Shown: positions 10,147-24,585 of the stretch, piece after piece
Position numbering within the stretch: position 1 is the stretch's first letter
How the letters are laid out: each line of letters begins with the position of its first letter
Assembly: GCA_947650365.1 (NCBI GenBank)
Contig: OX393549.1
Location: 30,595,209 to 30,659,208, forward strand
DNA from: Chamaelirium japonicum
Taxonomy: Eukaryota; Streptophyta; Magnoliopsida; Liliales; Melanthiaceae
DNA: 64,000 nucleotides
Direction: 5' to 3'
Translations under genes and position numbers: made by a program
Notes under the pieces: model-generated
The model's database searches: none
Seen by the model: the letters and a program-made list of their open reading frames with translations, nothing else
What the model was told of the DNA's origin: nothing

Positions 10147-11052
10147 ACGAATAGATACATTCGTGTGAATGAATTAGAATGGATCGTACGAATGAGTAAG
10201 AATGGCTCGTACGAATGAACTAGAATGGATTGCACGAATGAATTAGAATGGATCGTACGAATGAATTAGAATGGATCGTGTGAAAGAATTAGAATGGATT
10301 GTATGAATGAATTAGAATAGATCGTACGAAGGAATTAGAATGGATCGTACGAAGGAATTAGAATGGATCGTACGAATGAATTAGAATGGATCGTACGATT
10401 CAATTAGAATAGATCGTACGAATGAATTAGAATAGATCGTACGAAGGAATTAGAATGGATCGTACGAATGAATTAGAATGGATATATTCATGCAAATGAA
10501 TTAGAATGGATCGTATGAATGTATTAGAATGGATCGTATGAGTGAATTAGAATGGATCGTACGAATGAATTAGAATGGATCATATGAATGAATTAGAATG
10601 GATCGTGCGAAAGAATTAGAATGCATTGTATGAATGAATTAGAATGGATAGTATGAATGAATTAGAATGGATCATACGAATGAATTCGAATGGATCGCAT
10701 GATCCATTCGAATAGAATGGATCGTATGAATGAATTAGAATGGATCGGGCGAATGAATTAGAATGGATTGTAGGAATGAATTAGAATGGATCGTATGAAT
10801 GAATTAGAATGGATCGTATGAATGAATTAGAATGGATCGTGCGAATGAATTAGAATGGATAGTACGAATGAATTAGAATGGATCGTACGAATGAATTAGA
10901 ATGGATCATACGAATGAATTAGAATGGATCATACGAATGAGTAAGAATGGATCGTACGAATGAAATAGAATGGATTGTACGAATGAATTAGAATGGATAC
11001 ATTCATGCGAATGAATTAGAATGGATCGGACGATTGAATTAGAATGGATCGT
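10147..11052 (+). repeat. Plus block 13
   Basis: It repeats plus block 7 nearly unit for unit up to 10997, including the palindrome at 10687-10710. It then joins the plus block 11 ending (ATTCATGCG, GGACGATTG) and closes at J9. Confidence 0.92.
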
Positions 11053-11706
11053 ACGATTCATTCTTATTCATTCGTACGATCCATTCTAATACATTCGTAC
11101 GATTCATGCTAATTCATTCGCACGATCCATTCTAATTCATTCGTACGATCCATTCTTATTCATTCATACGATCCATTCTAATTCATTCGCACAATCCATT
11201 CTAATTCATTCGTACAATCCATTCTAATTCATTCGTACGATCCATTCTAATTCATTCCCACGATCCATTCTAATTTATTCATACGATCCATTCTAATTCA
11301 TTCGTACGATCTATTCTAATTCATTCGCACGAATGTAACCATTCTAATTCATTCATACGATTCATTCTAATTCATTCGTATGAGCTATTCTAATTCATTC
11401 GTACGATACATTCTAATTCATTCGTACGATCCATTGTAATTCATTCATACAATCCATTTAGATTCATTCGCACAAATGTATCCATTCAAATTCATTCGTA
11501 CGATCCAGTCTAATTCATTCGTACGATCCATTCTAATTCCTTCGTACGATCCATTCTAATTCATTCGTACGATCTATTCTAATTCATTCGTACAATCAAT
11601 TCTAATTCATTCGTACGATCCATTCTAATTCCTTCGTACGATCCATTCTAATTCATTCGTATGATCCATTCTAATTCATTCGTACAATCTATTCTAATTC
11701 ATTCGT
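11053..11706 (-). repeat. Minus block 14
   Basis: Variants include CATTCCCACGATCC near 11256, TATGAGCTATTC near 11390 and CATTTAGATTCATTCGC near 11455; all three recur near 25275-25480. It ends at J1. Confidence 0.92.
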
Positions 11707-12700
11707 ACGAATGGATACATTCGTGTGAATGAATTAGAATGGATCATACGAATGAGTAAGTATGGATCGTACGAATGAAATAGAATGGATTGCACAAATG
11801 AATTAGAATGGATCGTACGAATGAATTAGAATGGATCGTGTGAAAGAATTAGAATGGATTGTATGAATGAATTAGAATGGATCGTACGAATGAATTAGAA
11901 TGGATCGTACGAAGGAATTAGAATGGATCGTACGAATGAATTAGAATGGATCGTACAAATGAATTAGAATAGATCGTACGAATGAATTAGAATGGATCGT
12001 ACGAATGAATTAGAATGGATCGTACGAAGGAATTAGAATGGATCGTACGAATGAATTAGAATGGATATATTCGTGCAAATGAATTAGAATGGATCGTATG
12101 AATGTATTAGAATGGATCGTATGAGTGAATTAGAATGGATCGTACGAATGAATTAGAATGGATCGTATGAATGATTTAGAATGGATACATTCGTGTGAAT
12201 GAATTAGAATGGATCGTATGAATGAATTAGAATAGATTTTGTGAATGAATTAGAACTGATCGTACGAATGAATTAGAATGGATACATTCGTGCGAATGAA
12301 TTAGAATGGATTGTATGAATGAATTAGAATGGATCGTACGAATGAACTAGAATGGATACATTCGTGCGAATGAATTAGAGTGGATCGTAAGAATGAATTA
12401 GAATGGATCGTACGAATGAATTAGAATGGATCGTACGAATGAATTAGAATGGATCATACGAATAAATTAGAATGGATACATTCATCCGAATGAATTAGAA
12501 TGGATCATACGAATAAGTAAGAATGGATCGTACGAATGAAATAGAATAAATTGTACGAATGAATTAGAATGGATCCTACGAATGAATTAGAATGGATCGT
12601 GTGAAAGAATTAGAATGGATTGTATGAATGAATTAGAATGGATCGTATGAATGAATTAGAATGGATCGTGCGAATGAATTCGAATGGATCGTGCGAATTA
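11707..12700 (+). repeat. Plus block 15
   Basis: It contains AGATTTTGTGAATG at 12235 followed by AACTGATCG, a marker pair found ten times in the window. It ends at a decayed J3, GTGCGAATTATTTCTAATTC. Confidence 0.92.
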
Positions 12701-14778
12701 TTTCTAATTCATTCATACAATCCATTCTAATTCTTTCACACGATCCATTCTAATTCATTCGTACGTTCCATTCTAATTCATTAGCACGATCCATGCTAAT
12801 TCATTCGTTCGATCAATTCTAATTCATTAGCACGATCCATTCTAATTCATTCGTACGATCCATTCTAATTCATTCGCACGATCCATTCTAATTCATTCAT
12901 AGGATCCATTCTAATTCATTCATACAATCCATTCTAATTCATTCGCACGAATGTATCCATTCTAATTCATTCGTACGATCAGTTCTAATTCATTCACAAA
13001 ATCTATTCTAATTCATTCATACGATCCATTCTAATTCATTCACACGAATGTATCCATTCTAATTCATTCGTACGATCCATTCTAATTCATTCGTACGATC
13101 CATTCTAATTCACTCATACGATCCATTCTAATACATTCATACGATCCATTCTAATTCATTTGCACGAATATATCCATTCTAATTCATTCGTACGATCCAT
13201 TCTAATTCCTTCGTACGATCCATTCTAATTCATTCGTACGATCTATTCTATTTCATTCGTACGATCCATTCTTACTCATTCGTACGATCCATTCTAATTC
13301 ATTTATTCGATCCATTCTAATTCATTCGCACGAATATATCCATTCTAATTCATTCGTTCGATCAATTCTAATTCATTAGCACGATCCATTCTAATTCATT
13401 CGTACGATCCATTCTAATTCATTCGCACGATCCATTCTAATTCATTCATAGGATCCATTCTAATTCATTCATACGATCTATTCTAATTCTTTCGCACGAA
13501 TGTATCCATTCTAATTCATTTGCACGAATGTATCCATTCTAATTCATTCGTACGATCCATTCTAATTCATTCGTACGATCCATTCTAATTCATTCATACG
13601 ATCTATTCTAATTCATTCATACAATCCATTCTAATTCTTTCACACGATCCATTCTAATTCATTCGTTCGATCAATTCTAATTCATTAGCACGATCCATTC
13701 TAATTCATTCGTACGATGCATTCTAATTCATTTGTACGATTCAATTCTAATTCATTCGTACGATCCATTCTAATTCATTCGTATGATCCATTCTAATTAA
13801 TTCGTATGATCCATTCTAATTCATTCGTACGATCCATTTTAATTCATTCATACAATCCATTCTAATTCATTCGCACGATCCATTCTAATTCATTCGTAGG
13901 ATCCAGTCTAATTCATTCGTACAATCTATTCTATTTCATTCGTACAATCCATTCTTACTTTTTCGTATGATCCATTCTATTTTATTCGGACGATTGTATC
14001 CATTCTAATTTATTCATACGATCCATTCTAATTCATTCGTACGATCCATTCTAATTCATTCGTACGATCCATTCTAATTCATTCGTCCGATCCATTCTAA
14101 TTCATTCGCACGAATGTATCCATTCTAATACATTCGTACGATCCATTCTAATTCATTCGTCCGATCCATTCTAATTCATTCGCACGAATGTATCCATTCT
14201 AATTCATTCGTACGATCCATTCTAATTCATTCGTACGATCCATTCTAATTCATTCGTAAGATCCATTCTAATTCATTCGTACGATCCATTCTAATTCATT
14301 CGTACGATCCATTCTAATTCATTCGCACGAATGTATCCATTCTAGTTCATTCGTACGATCCATTCTAATTCATTCGTACGATCCATTCTAATTCATTCGC
14401 ACGATCCATTCTAATTCATTCGTACGATCAATTCTAATTCATTCGCACGAATGTATCCATTCTAATTCATTCATACGATCCATTCTTATTCATTCGTACG
14501 ATCCATTCTAATTCACTCATACGATCCATTCTAATACATTTATACGATCCATTCTAATTCATTTGCACAAATATATCCATTCTAATTCATTCGTACGATC
14601 CATTCTAATTCCTTCATACGATCCATTCTAATTCATTCGTACGATCTATTCTAATTCATTCGTACGATCCATTCTAATTCATTCGTACGATCCATTCTAA
14701 TTCCTTCGTACGATCCATTCTAATTCATTCGTACGATCCATTCTAATTCATTCGTACAATCTATTCTAATTCATTCGT
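12701..14778 (-). repeat. Minus block 16
   Basis: It holds a well-ordered 28-mer series: CGCACGAATG starts at 14107, 14181, 14324 and 14444. The gaps of 74, 143 and 120 equal 28 plus 2, 5 and 4 units of 23. It ends at J1. Confidence 0.94.
14107..14471 (-). repeat. Type series of the 28-bp monomer variant
   Basis: Plus sense reads GAATGGATACATTCGTGC before the next GAATG; minus sense reads CGCACGAATGTATCCATTC. It is the ordinary unit with ATCGTAC replaced by ATACATTCGTGC, five bases longer. CATTCG and CGAATG form a 6-bp inverted repeat around TG, so each copy carries its own small palindrome. Between 28-mers there are always whole numbers of 23-bp units in the stretch I measured (14107, 14181, 14324, 14444). 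The variant occurs throughout the window in both orientations and usually every 3-6 units. Confidence 0.9.
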
Positions 14779-17020
14779 ACGAATGGATACATTCGTGTGA
14801 ATGAATTAGAATGGATCGTACGAATGAGTAAGAATGGATCGTACGAATGAAATAGAATGGATTGCACGAATGAATTAGAATGGATCGTACGAATGAATTA
14901 GAATGGATCGTGTGAAAGAATTAGAATGGATTGTATGAATGAATTAAAATGGATCGTACGAAGGAATTAGAATGGATCGTACGAAGGAATTAGAATGGAT
15001 CGTACGAATGAATTAGAATGGATCGTACGAATGAATTAGAATAGATCGTACGAATGAATTAGAATGGATCGTACGAAGGAATTAGAATGGATATATTCAT
15101 GCAAATGAATTAGAATGGATCGTATGAATGTATTAGAATGGATCGTATGAGTGAATTAGAATGGATCGTACGAATGAATTAGAATGGATCGTATGAATGA
15201 ATTAGAATGGATACATTCGTGTGAATGAATTAGAATGGATCGTATGAATGAATTAGAATAGATTTTGTGAATGAATTAGAATTGATCGTACGAATGAATT
15301 AGAATGGATACATTCGTGCGAATGAATTAGAATGGATTGTATGAATGAATTAGAATGGATCGTACGAATGAACTAGAATGGATACATTCGTGCGAATGAA
15401 TTAGAATGGATCGTACGAATGAATTAGAATGGATCTTACGAATGAATTAGAATGGATCGTATGAATTAATTAGAATGGATACATTCGTGCGAATGAATTA
15501 GAATGGATCGTACGAATGAATTATAATGGATCTTACGAATGAATTAGAATGGATCGTACGAATGAATTAGAATGGATCGTACGAATGAATTAGAATGGAT
15601 ATATTCGTGCGAATGAATTAGAATGGATCGGACGAATGAATTAGAATGGATCGTACGAATGAATTAGAATGGATCAAATGAAGGAATTAGAATCGTTACA
15701 TTCATGCGAATGTTTTAGAATGGATCGTACGAATGGATTAGAATGGATCGTACGAATGGATTAGAATGGATACATTCGAGCGAATGAATTAGAATGGATC
15801 GTACGAATGAATTAGAATGGATCGTATGAATGGATTAGAATGGATCCTACGAATGGATTAGAATGGATACCTTTGCGCATATGAATTAGAATGGATCGTA
15901 CGAATGAATTAGAATGGATCATATTAATGAATTAGAATGGATCGTACGAATGAATTAGAATGGATACATTTGTGCGAATGAATTAGAATGGATCGTGCGA
16001 ATCAATTAGATTGGATCATGCGAATGAATAAGAATAGATCATACGAATGAATTAGAATGGATCGTACGAATTAATTAGAATGGATACATTCGTGCGAATG
16101 AATTAGAATGGATTGTATGAATGAATTAGAATGGATCGTACGAATGAATTAGAATGGATCATACGAATTAATTAGAATGGATCATACGAATGAATTAGAA
16201 TAGATCATACGAATGAATTAGAATGGATCGTATGAATGAATTAGAATAGATACATTCGTGCGAATGAATTAGAATGGATTGTGCGAATGAATAAGAACAG
16301 ATCGTGCGAATGAATTAGAATGGATCGTACGAATGAATTAGAATGGATCGTGCGAATGAATTAGAATGGATCGTACGAATGAATTTGAATGGATACATTT
16401 GTGCGAATGAATTAGAATGGATCGTACGAATGAATTAGAATGGATCGTATGAATGAATTAGAATGGATCGTACGAATGAATTAGAATGGATCGTGCGAAT
16501 GAATTAGAATGGATCGTACGAATGAATTAGAATGGATCGAACGAATGAACTAGAATGGATACATTCGTGCGAATGAATTAGAATAGATCGTACGAATGAA
16601 TTAGAATGGATTGTACGAATGAATTAGAATGGATCTTACGAATGAATTAGAATGGATCGTACGAATGAATTAGAATGGATCGTACGAATGAATTAGAATG
16701 GATACATTCGTGCGAATGAATTAGAATGGATCGGACGAATGAATTAGAATGGATCGTACGAATGAATTAGAATGGATCGTACGAATGAATTAGAATGGAT
16801 ACATTCGTCCGAATGAATTAGAATGGATCATACGAATGAGTAAGAATGGATCGTACGAATAAAATAGAATAGATTGTACGAATGAATTTGAATGGATCCA
16901 ACGAATGAATTAGAATGGATCGTGTGAAAGAATTAGAATGGATTGTATGAATGACTTAGAATGGATCGTATGAATGAATTAGAATGGATCGTGCGAATGA
17001 ATTCGAATGGATCGTACGAA
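14779..17020 (+). repeat. Plus block 17
   Basis: 2.2 kb. It carries the plus-sense order of the GGATACCTTTGCGCATATG module near 15770-15960 and the AGATTTTG marker at 15260. It ends at J3 with GAATTC at 17018-17023. Confidence 0.94.
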
Positions 17021-18817
17021 TTCATTCTAATTCATTCATACAATCCATTCTAATTCTTTCACACGATCCATTCTAATTCATTCGTATGTTCCATTCTAAT
17101 TCATTAGCACGATCCATGCTAATCATTCGTTCGATCAATTCTAATTCATTAGCACGATCCATTCTAATTCATTCGTAAGATCCATTCTAATTCATTCGCA
17201 CGATCTATTCTAATTCATTCATAGGATCCATTCTAATTTATTCATACGATCTATTCTAATTCTTTCGCACGAATGTATCCATTCTAATTCATTCGCACGA
17301 ATAAATCCATTCTAATTCATTCGTACGATCCATTATAATTCATTCGTACGATCCATTCTAATTCATTCGTACGATCCATTCTAATTCATTCATACGATCT
17401 ATTCTAATTCATTCATACAATCCATTCTAATTCTTTCAAACGATCCATTCTAATTCATTCGTACGATCCATTCTAATTCATTCGCACAATACATTCTATT
17501 TCATTCGTACGATCCATTCTTACTCATTGGTACGATCCATTCTAATTCATTCGCACGAATGTATCCATTCTAACTCATTCGTACGAATCCATTCTAATTC
17601 ATTCGTACAATCCATACTATTTCATTCGTACGATCCATTCTTACTCATTCGTATGATCCATTCTAATTCATTCGCACGAATGTATCCATTCTAAATCATT
17701 CGTACGATCCATTCTAATTCATTCGTACGATCCATTCTATATGATTCATAAAATCCATTCTATTTCATTAGTACGATCAATTCTAATTCATTAGCACAAT
17801 CCATTCTAATTCATTCGTACGATCCATTCAAATTCGTTCGCACGATCCATTCTAATTCATTCGTACAATCCATTCTATTTCATTCGTACGATCCATTCTT
17901 ACTCATACGTATGATCCATTCTAATTCATTCACACGAATGTATCCATTCTAATCCATTCGTACGATCCATTCTAATCGATTCGTACGATCCATTCTAATT
18001 CATTCGCATGAATGTAACCATTCTAATTCATTCATTTGATCCATTCTAATTCATTCGTACGATCCATTCTAATTCATTCGTCCGATCCATTCTAATTCAT
18101 TCGCACGAATGTATCCATTCTAAACCATTCATACGATCCATTCTAATTTATTCGTACGATCCATTCTAATTCATTCATAAGATCCATTCTAATTCATTCG
18201 AACGATCCATTCTAATTCATTCGTACGATCCATTCTAATTCATTCGCAAGAATGTATCCATTCTAGTTCATTCGTACAATCCATTCTAATTCATTCGTAC
18301 GATCCATTCTATTTCATTCGCACGATCCATTCTAATTCATTTGTACGATCCATTCTAATTCATTCGCACGAATGTATCCATTCTAATTCATTCGTACATA
18401 TGATCCATTCTAATTCATTCGCACGAATGTATCCATTCTAATTCATTTGTATAATCCATTCTATTTCATTCGTACGATCCATTCTTACTCATTCGTATGA
18501 TCCATTCTAATTCATTCGCACGAATGTATCCATTCTAATTCATTCGTACGATACATTCTAATTCATTCGCACGATCCATTCTAATTCATTCGTAAGATCC
18601 ATTCTAATTCATTCATACGATCCATTCTAATTCATTCGTACGATCCATTCTAATTCATTCGCACGAATGTATCCATTCTAGTTCATTCATACGATCCATT
18701 CTAATTCATTCGTACGATCCATTCTAATTCATTCGCACGATCCATTCTAATTCATTCGTACGATCAATTCTAATTCATTCGCACGAATGTATCCATTCTA
18801 ATTCATTCGTACGATCC
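17021..18817 (-). repeat. Minus block 18
   Basis: A shortened unit CATGCTAATCATTCG lies near 17114. The GAATGTAACC / CATTTGATCC marker pair is near 18010-18040. The part from about 18317 duplicates the segment from 5850. It ends at J5. Confidence 0.92.
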
Positions 18818-19443
18818 TGAATTAGAATGGATCGTACGAATGAATTAGAATGGATCGTACGAATGAACTAGAATGGATACATTCGTGCGAATGAATTAGA
18901 ACGGATCATACGAATGAAATAGAATGGATCATACGAATGAGTAAGAATGGATCGTACGAATGAAACAGAATGGATTGTACGAATGAATTAGAATGGATCG
19001 TACGAATGAATTAGAATGGATCAAGTGAAAGAATTAGAATGGATTGTATGAATGAATTAGAATGGATCATATGAATGAATTAGAATGGATCGTGCGAATG
19101 AATTCGAAAGGATCGTACGAATGAATTAGAATGGATCATACGAATGAATTAGAATGGATACATTCGTGCGAATGAATTAGAATGGATACATTCGTGCGAA
19201 AGAATTAGAATAGATCATATGAATGAATTAGAATGGATCCTATGAATGAATTAGAATGGATCGTGCGAATGAATTAGAATGGATCGTACGAATGAATTAG
19301 AATCGATCGTGCTAATGAATTAGAATTGACGAACGAATGAATTAGCATGGATCGTGCTAATGAATTAGAATGGAACGTACGAATGAGTTAGAATGGATCG
19401 TGTGAAAGAATTAGAATGGATTGTATGAATGAATTAGAATGAA
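18818..19443 (+). repeat. Plus block 19
   Basis: Duplicate of plus block 9, sharing ATCAAGTGAAAG and GACGAACGAATG. It ends at J4 (GAATTC 19441-19446). Confidence 0.92.
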
Positions 19444-20187
19444 TTCGTACGATCCATTCGAATTCATTCGCACGATCCATTCTAATTCATTCATACGATC
19501 CATTCTAATTCATTCACACGATCCATTCTAATTCATTCGTAGGAACCATTCTAATTCATTCGTACAATCTATTATATTTCATTCGTACGATCCATTCTTA
19601 CTCATTCGTATGATCCATTCTAATTCTTTCACACGATCCATTCTAATTCATTCGTAGGAACCATTCTAATTCATTCGTACAATCTATTGTATTTCATTCG
19701 TACGATCCATTCTTACTCATTCGTATGATCCATTCTAATTCATTCGGACGAATGTATCCATTCTAATTTATTCGTACGATCCATTCTAATTCATTCGTAC
19801 GATCCATTCTAATTCATTCGTACGATCCATTCTTACTCATTCGTATGATCTATTCTAATTCATTCGTACGATCCATTCTAATTCATTCGTACGATCCATT
19901 CTAATTCATTCGCACAATCTATTCTAATTTATTCGTTCGTCAATTCTAATTCATTAGCACGATCCATTCTAATTCATTCGTACGATCCATTCTAATTCAT
20001 TCGCACGATCCATTTTAATTCAATCATAGGATCCATTCTAATTCATTCATACGATCTATTCTAATTCTTTTGCACGAATGTATCCATTCTAATTCATTCG
20101 CACGAATGTATCCATTCTAATTCATTCGTACGATCCATTCTAATTCATTCGTACGATCCATTCGAATTCATTCGCACGATCCATTCA
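19444..20187 (-). repeat. Minus block 20
   Basis: Duplicate of minus block 10 with extra units: the GTAGGAACC to TTACTCATTCG run occurs twice in tandem (19540-19620 and 19640-19735). It ends at J13. Confidence 0.92.
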
Positions 20188-20892
20188 TGCGAATGAATTA
20201 GAATGGATTGTATGAATGAATTAGAATGGATATATTCGTGCGAATGAATTAGAATGGATCATACGAATGAGTAAAAATGGATCGTACGAATGAAATAGAA
20301 TGGATTGTACGAATGAATTAGAATGGATCGTACAAAAGAATTGGAATGGATCGTACGAATGAATTAGAATGGATCATACGAATGAGTAAGAATGGATCAT
20401 ACAAATGAAATAGAATGGATTGTACGAATGAATTAGAATGGATCGTACGAATGAATTAGAATGGATCGTGTGAAAGAATTAGAATGCATTGTATGAATGA
20501 ATTAGAATGGATCGTATGAATGAATTAGAATGGATCGTGCGAATGAATTCGAATGGATCGCATGATCCATTCGAATAGAATGGATCATATGAATGAATTA
20601 GAATGGATCGGGCGAATGAATTAGAATGGATTGTAGGAATGAATTAGAATGGATCGTATGAATGAATTAGAATGGATCGTATGAATGAATTAGAATGGAT
20701 CGTGCGAATGAATTAGAATGGATCGTACGAATGAATTAGAATGGATCGTACGAATGAATTAGAATGGATCATACGAATGAGTAAGAATGGATCGTACGAA
20801 TGAAATAGAATGGATTGTACGAATGAATTAGAATGGATACATTCATGCGAATGAATTAGAATGGATCGGACGATTGAATTAGAATGGATCGT
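20188..20892 (+). repeat. Plus block 21
   Basis: Duplicate of plus block 11 at an offset of 12536, with the palindrome intact here at 20550-20573. It ends at J9. Confidence 0.92.
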
Positions 20893-22482
20893 ACGATTCA
20901 TTCTAATTCATTCTTACGATCCATTCTAATACATTCGTACGATTCATGCTAATTCATTCGCACGATCCATTCTAATTCATTCGTATGAATGTATCTATTC
21001 TAATTCATTCGTACGATCCATTCTAATTCATTAATATGATCCATTCTAATTCATTCGTACGATCGATTCTAATTCATTCGCACTATCTATTCTAATTCAT
21101 TCGTACAATCTATTCTAATTCATTCGTATGATCCATTCTAATTTATTCGTTCAAATATATCCATTCTAATTCATTCGTACGATCCATTCTAATTCATTCG
21201 CACGATCCATTTTAATTCATTCGCACGAATGTATCCATTCTAATTCATTTGCACGATCCATTCTAATTCATTCCTATGATCTATTCTAATTCATTCGTAC
21301 GATCCATTCTAATTTATTCGCTCGAATGTATCCATTCTAAGTCATTGGTACGATCCATTCTAATTCGTTCATCTGATCCATTCTAATTCGTTCGTACGAT
21401 CCATTCTAATTCGTTCGTACAATCCATTCTAATTCATTCGTATGATCCATTCTAATTCATTCCTACGATCTATTCTAATTCATTCGCTCGAATATATCCA
21501 TTCTAATTCATTCGTTCGATCCATTCTAATTCATTCGCACGATCCATTCTAATTCATTCGTATGATCCATTCTAATCCATTCGTAAGATCCATTCTAATT
21601 CATTCGTACGATCCATTGTAATTCATTCGTATGATCCATTCTAATTCATTCGTACGATCCATTCTAATTCATTCATACAATCCATTCTAATTCATTCGCA
21701 CGAATGTATCCATTCTAATTAATTCGTACGATCCATTCTAATTCATTCGTATGATCTATTCTTATTCATTCGCACAATCCAGTCTAATTGATTCACACGA
21801 TCCATTCTAATTCATTCGCACGAATGTATCCATTCTAATTCATTCGTACGATCCATTCTAATTCATTAATATAATCCATTCTAATTCATTCGTACTATCC
21901 ATTCTAATTCATATGCACAAAGGTATCCATTCTAATCCATTTGTAGGATCCATTCTAATCCATTCGTATGATCCATTCTAATTCATTCGTACGATCCATT
22001 CTAATTCATTCGCTCGAATGTATCCATTCTAATCCATTCGTACGATCCATTCTAATCCATCCGTACGATCCATTCTAATTCATTCGCATGAATGTAACCA
22101 TTCTAATTCATTCATCTGATCCATTCAAATTCAATCGTACGATCCATTCTAATTCATTCATCCGATCCATTCTAATTCATTCGCACGAATGTATCCATTC
22201 TAATTCATTCGTACGATCCATTCTAATTCATTCGTACGATCCATTCTAATTCATTCGTAAGATCCATTCTAATTCATTCATACGATCCATTCTAATTCAT
22301 TCATACGATCCATTCTAATTCATTCGCACAAATGTATCCATTCTAGTTTATTCGTACGATCCATTCTAATTCATTCGTACGATCCATTCTAATTCATTCG
22401 CACGATCCATTCTAATTCATTCGTACGATCAATTCTAATTCATTCGCACGAATATATCCATTCTAATTCATTCGTACGATCC
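20893..22482 (-). repeat. Minus block 22
   Basis: Duplicate of minus block 12 to about 22012. It contains CATATGCACAAAGGTATCC near 21910 and ends at J5. Confidence 0.92.
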
Positions 22483-22649
22483 TGAATTAGAATGGATCGT
22501 ACGAATGAATTAGAATGGATACCTTTGTGCATATGAATTAGAATGGATCGTACGAATGAATTAGAATGGATCATATTAATGAATTAGAATGGATCGTACG
22601 AATGAATTAGAATGGATACATTCGTGCGAATGAATTAGAATGGATCGTG
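22483..22649 (+). repeat. Plus block 23 (short)
   Basis: Seven units including GGATACCTTTGTGCATATG. It is flanked by J5 and J8 (GTGCAC 22647-22652). Confidence 0.91.
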
Positions 22650-23627
22650 CACGAATGTATCCATTCTAATTCATTCGTACGATCCATTCTAATTCATTAA
22701 TATGATCCATTGTAAATCATTCGTACGATCAATTCTAATTCATATGCACAAAGGTATCCATTCTAATCCATTCGTAGGATCCATTCTAATCCATTCGTAC
22801 GATCCATTCTAATTCGTTCGTACGATCCATTCTAATTCATTCGCTCGAATGTATCCAGTCTAATCCATTCGTACGATCCATTCTAATCTATTTGTACGAT
22901 CCATTCTAAATCATTCACATGAATGTAACCATTCTAATTCATTCATTTGATCCATTCTAATTCATTCGTACGATCCATTCTAATTCATTCGTCCGATCCA
23001 TTCTAATTCATTCGCACGAATGTATCCATTCTAATTCATTCGTACGATCCATTCTAATTCATTCGTACGATCCATTCTAATTCATTCGTACAATCCATTC
23101 TAATTCATTCACACGAATGTATCCATTCTAATTAATTCGTGTGATCCATTCTAATTCATTCGTATGATCTATTCTTATTCATTCGCACGATCCAGTCTAA
23201 TTGATTCGCACGATCCATTCTAATTAATTCATAGGATCCATTCTAATTCATTCATACAATCCATTCTAATTCTTTCACACGATCCATTCTAATTCATTCG
23301 TACGATCCATTCTAATTCATTCATACAATCCATTCTAATTCATTCGTACGATCTATTCTAATTCACTCATACGATCCATTCTAATACATTCATACAATCC
23401 ATTCTAATTCATTTGCACAAATATATCCATTCTAATTCATTCGTACGATCCATTCTAATTCCTTCGTACGATCCATTCTAATTCATTCGTACGATCTATT
23501 CTAATTCATTCGTACGATCCATTCTAATTCATTCGTACGATCCATTCTAATTCCTTCGTACGATCCATTCTAATTCATTCGTAGATCCATTCTAATTCAT
23601 TCGTACAATCTATTCTAATTCATTCGT
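22650..23627 (-). repeat. Minus block 24
   Basis: It opens with the ordered GCACAAAGGTATCC module (22653-23010). A truncated unit CGTAGATCC lies near 23580. It ends at J1. Confidence 0.92.
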
Positions 23628-23920
23628 ACGAATGGATACATTTGTGTGAATGAATTAGAATGGATCGTACGAATGAGTAAGAATGGATCGTACGAATGAA
23701 ATAGAATGGATTGCACGAATGAATTAGAATGGATCGTACGAATGAATTAGAATGGATTGTATGAAAGAATTAGAATGGATTGTATGAATGAATTAGAATG
23801 GATCGTACGAATGAATTAGAATGGATCGTACGAAGGAATTAGAATGGATCGTACGAATGAATTAGAATGGATCGTGCTAATGAATTAGAATTGATCGAAC
23901 GAATGAATTAGCATGGATCG
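23628..23920 (+). repeat. Plus block 25
   Basis: Twelve units; the last reads TTGATCGAACGAATGAATTAGCATGG. It ends at J10. Confidence 0.91.
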
Positions 23921-24225
23921 TGCATTCGTACGATCCATTCTAATTCATTCGTAAGATCCATTCTAATTCATTCGCACGAATGTATCCATTCTAGTTCATT
24001 CGTACGACCCATTCTAATTCATTCGTACGATCCATTCTAATTCATTCATACGATCTATTCTAATTCATTCATACAATCCATTCTAATTCTTTCACACGAT
24101 CCATTCTAATTCATTCGTACGATCCATTCTAATTCATTCGCACAATCAATTCTATTTCATTCGTACGATCCATTCTTACTCATTCATATGATCCATTCTA
24201 ATTCATTCGCATGAAAGTATCCATA
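23921..24225 (-). repeat. Minus block 26
   Basis: Twelve units, with GATCCATTCTTACTCATTC near 24168. It ends at J7 (CCATAATGG 24221-24229). Confidence 0.91.
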
Positions 24226-24585
24226 ATGGATCATACGAATGAGTAAGAATGGATCGTACGAATGAAATAGAATGGATTGTGCGAATGAATTGGAATGGAC
24301 CGTACGAATGAATTAGAATGGATACATTCGTGCGAATGAATTAGAATGGATCGGACGAATGAATTAGAATGGATCGTACGAATGAATTAGAATGGATCGT
24401 ACGAATAAATTAGAATGGATACATTCGTCCGAATGAATTAGAATGGATCATATGAATGAGTAAGAATGGATCGTACGAATGAATTAGAATAGATTGTACG
24501 AATGAATTAGAATGGATCCTACGAATGAATTAGAATAGATCGTGTGAAAGAATTAGAATGGATTGTATGAATGAATTAGAATGAA
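24226..24585 (+). repeat. Plus block 27
   Basis: It starts GGATCATACGAATGAGTAAG and holds three 28-mer or 28-mer-like units. It ends at J4 with GAATTC 24583-24588. Confidence 0.91.
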
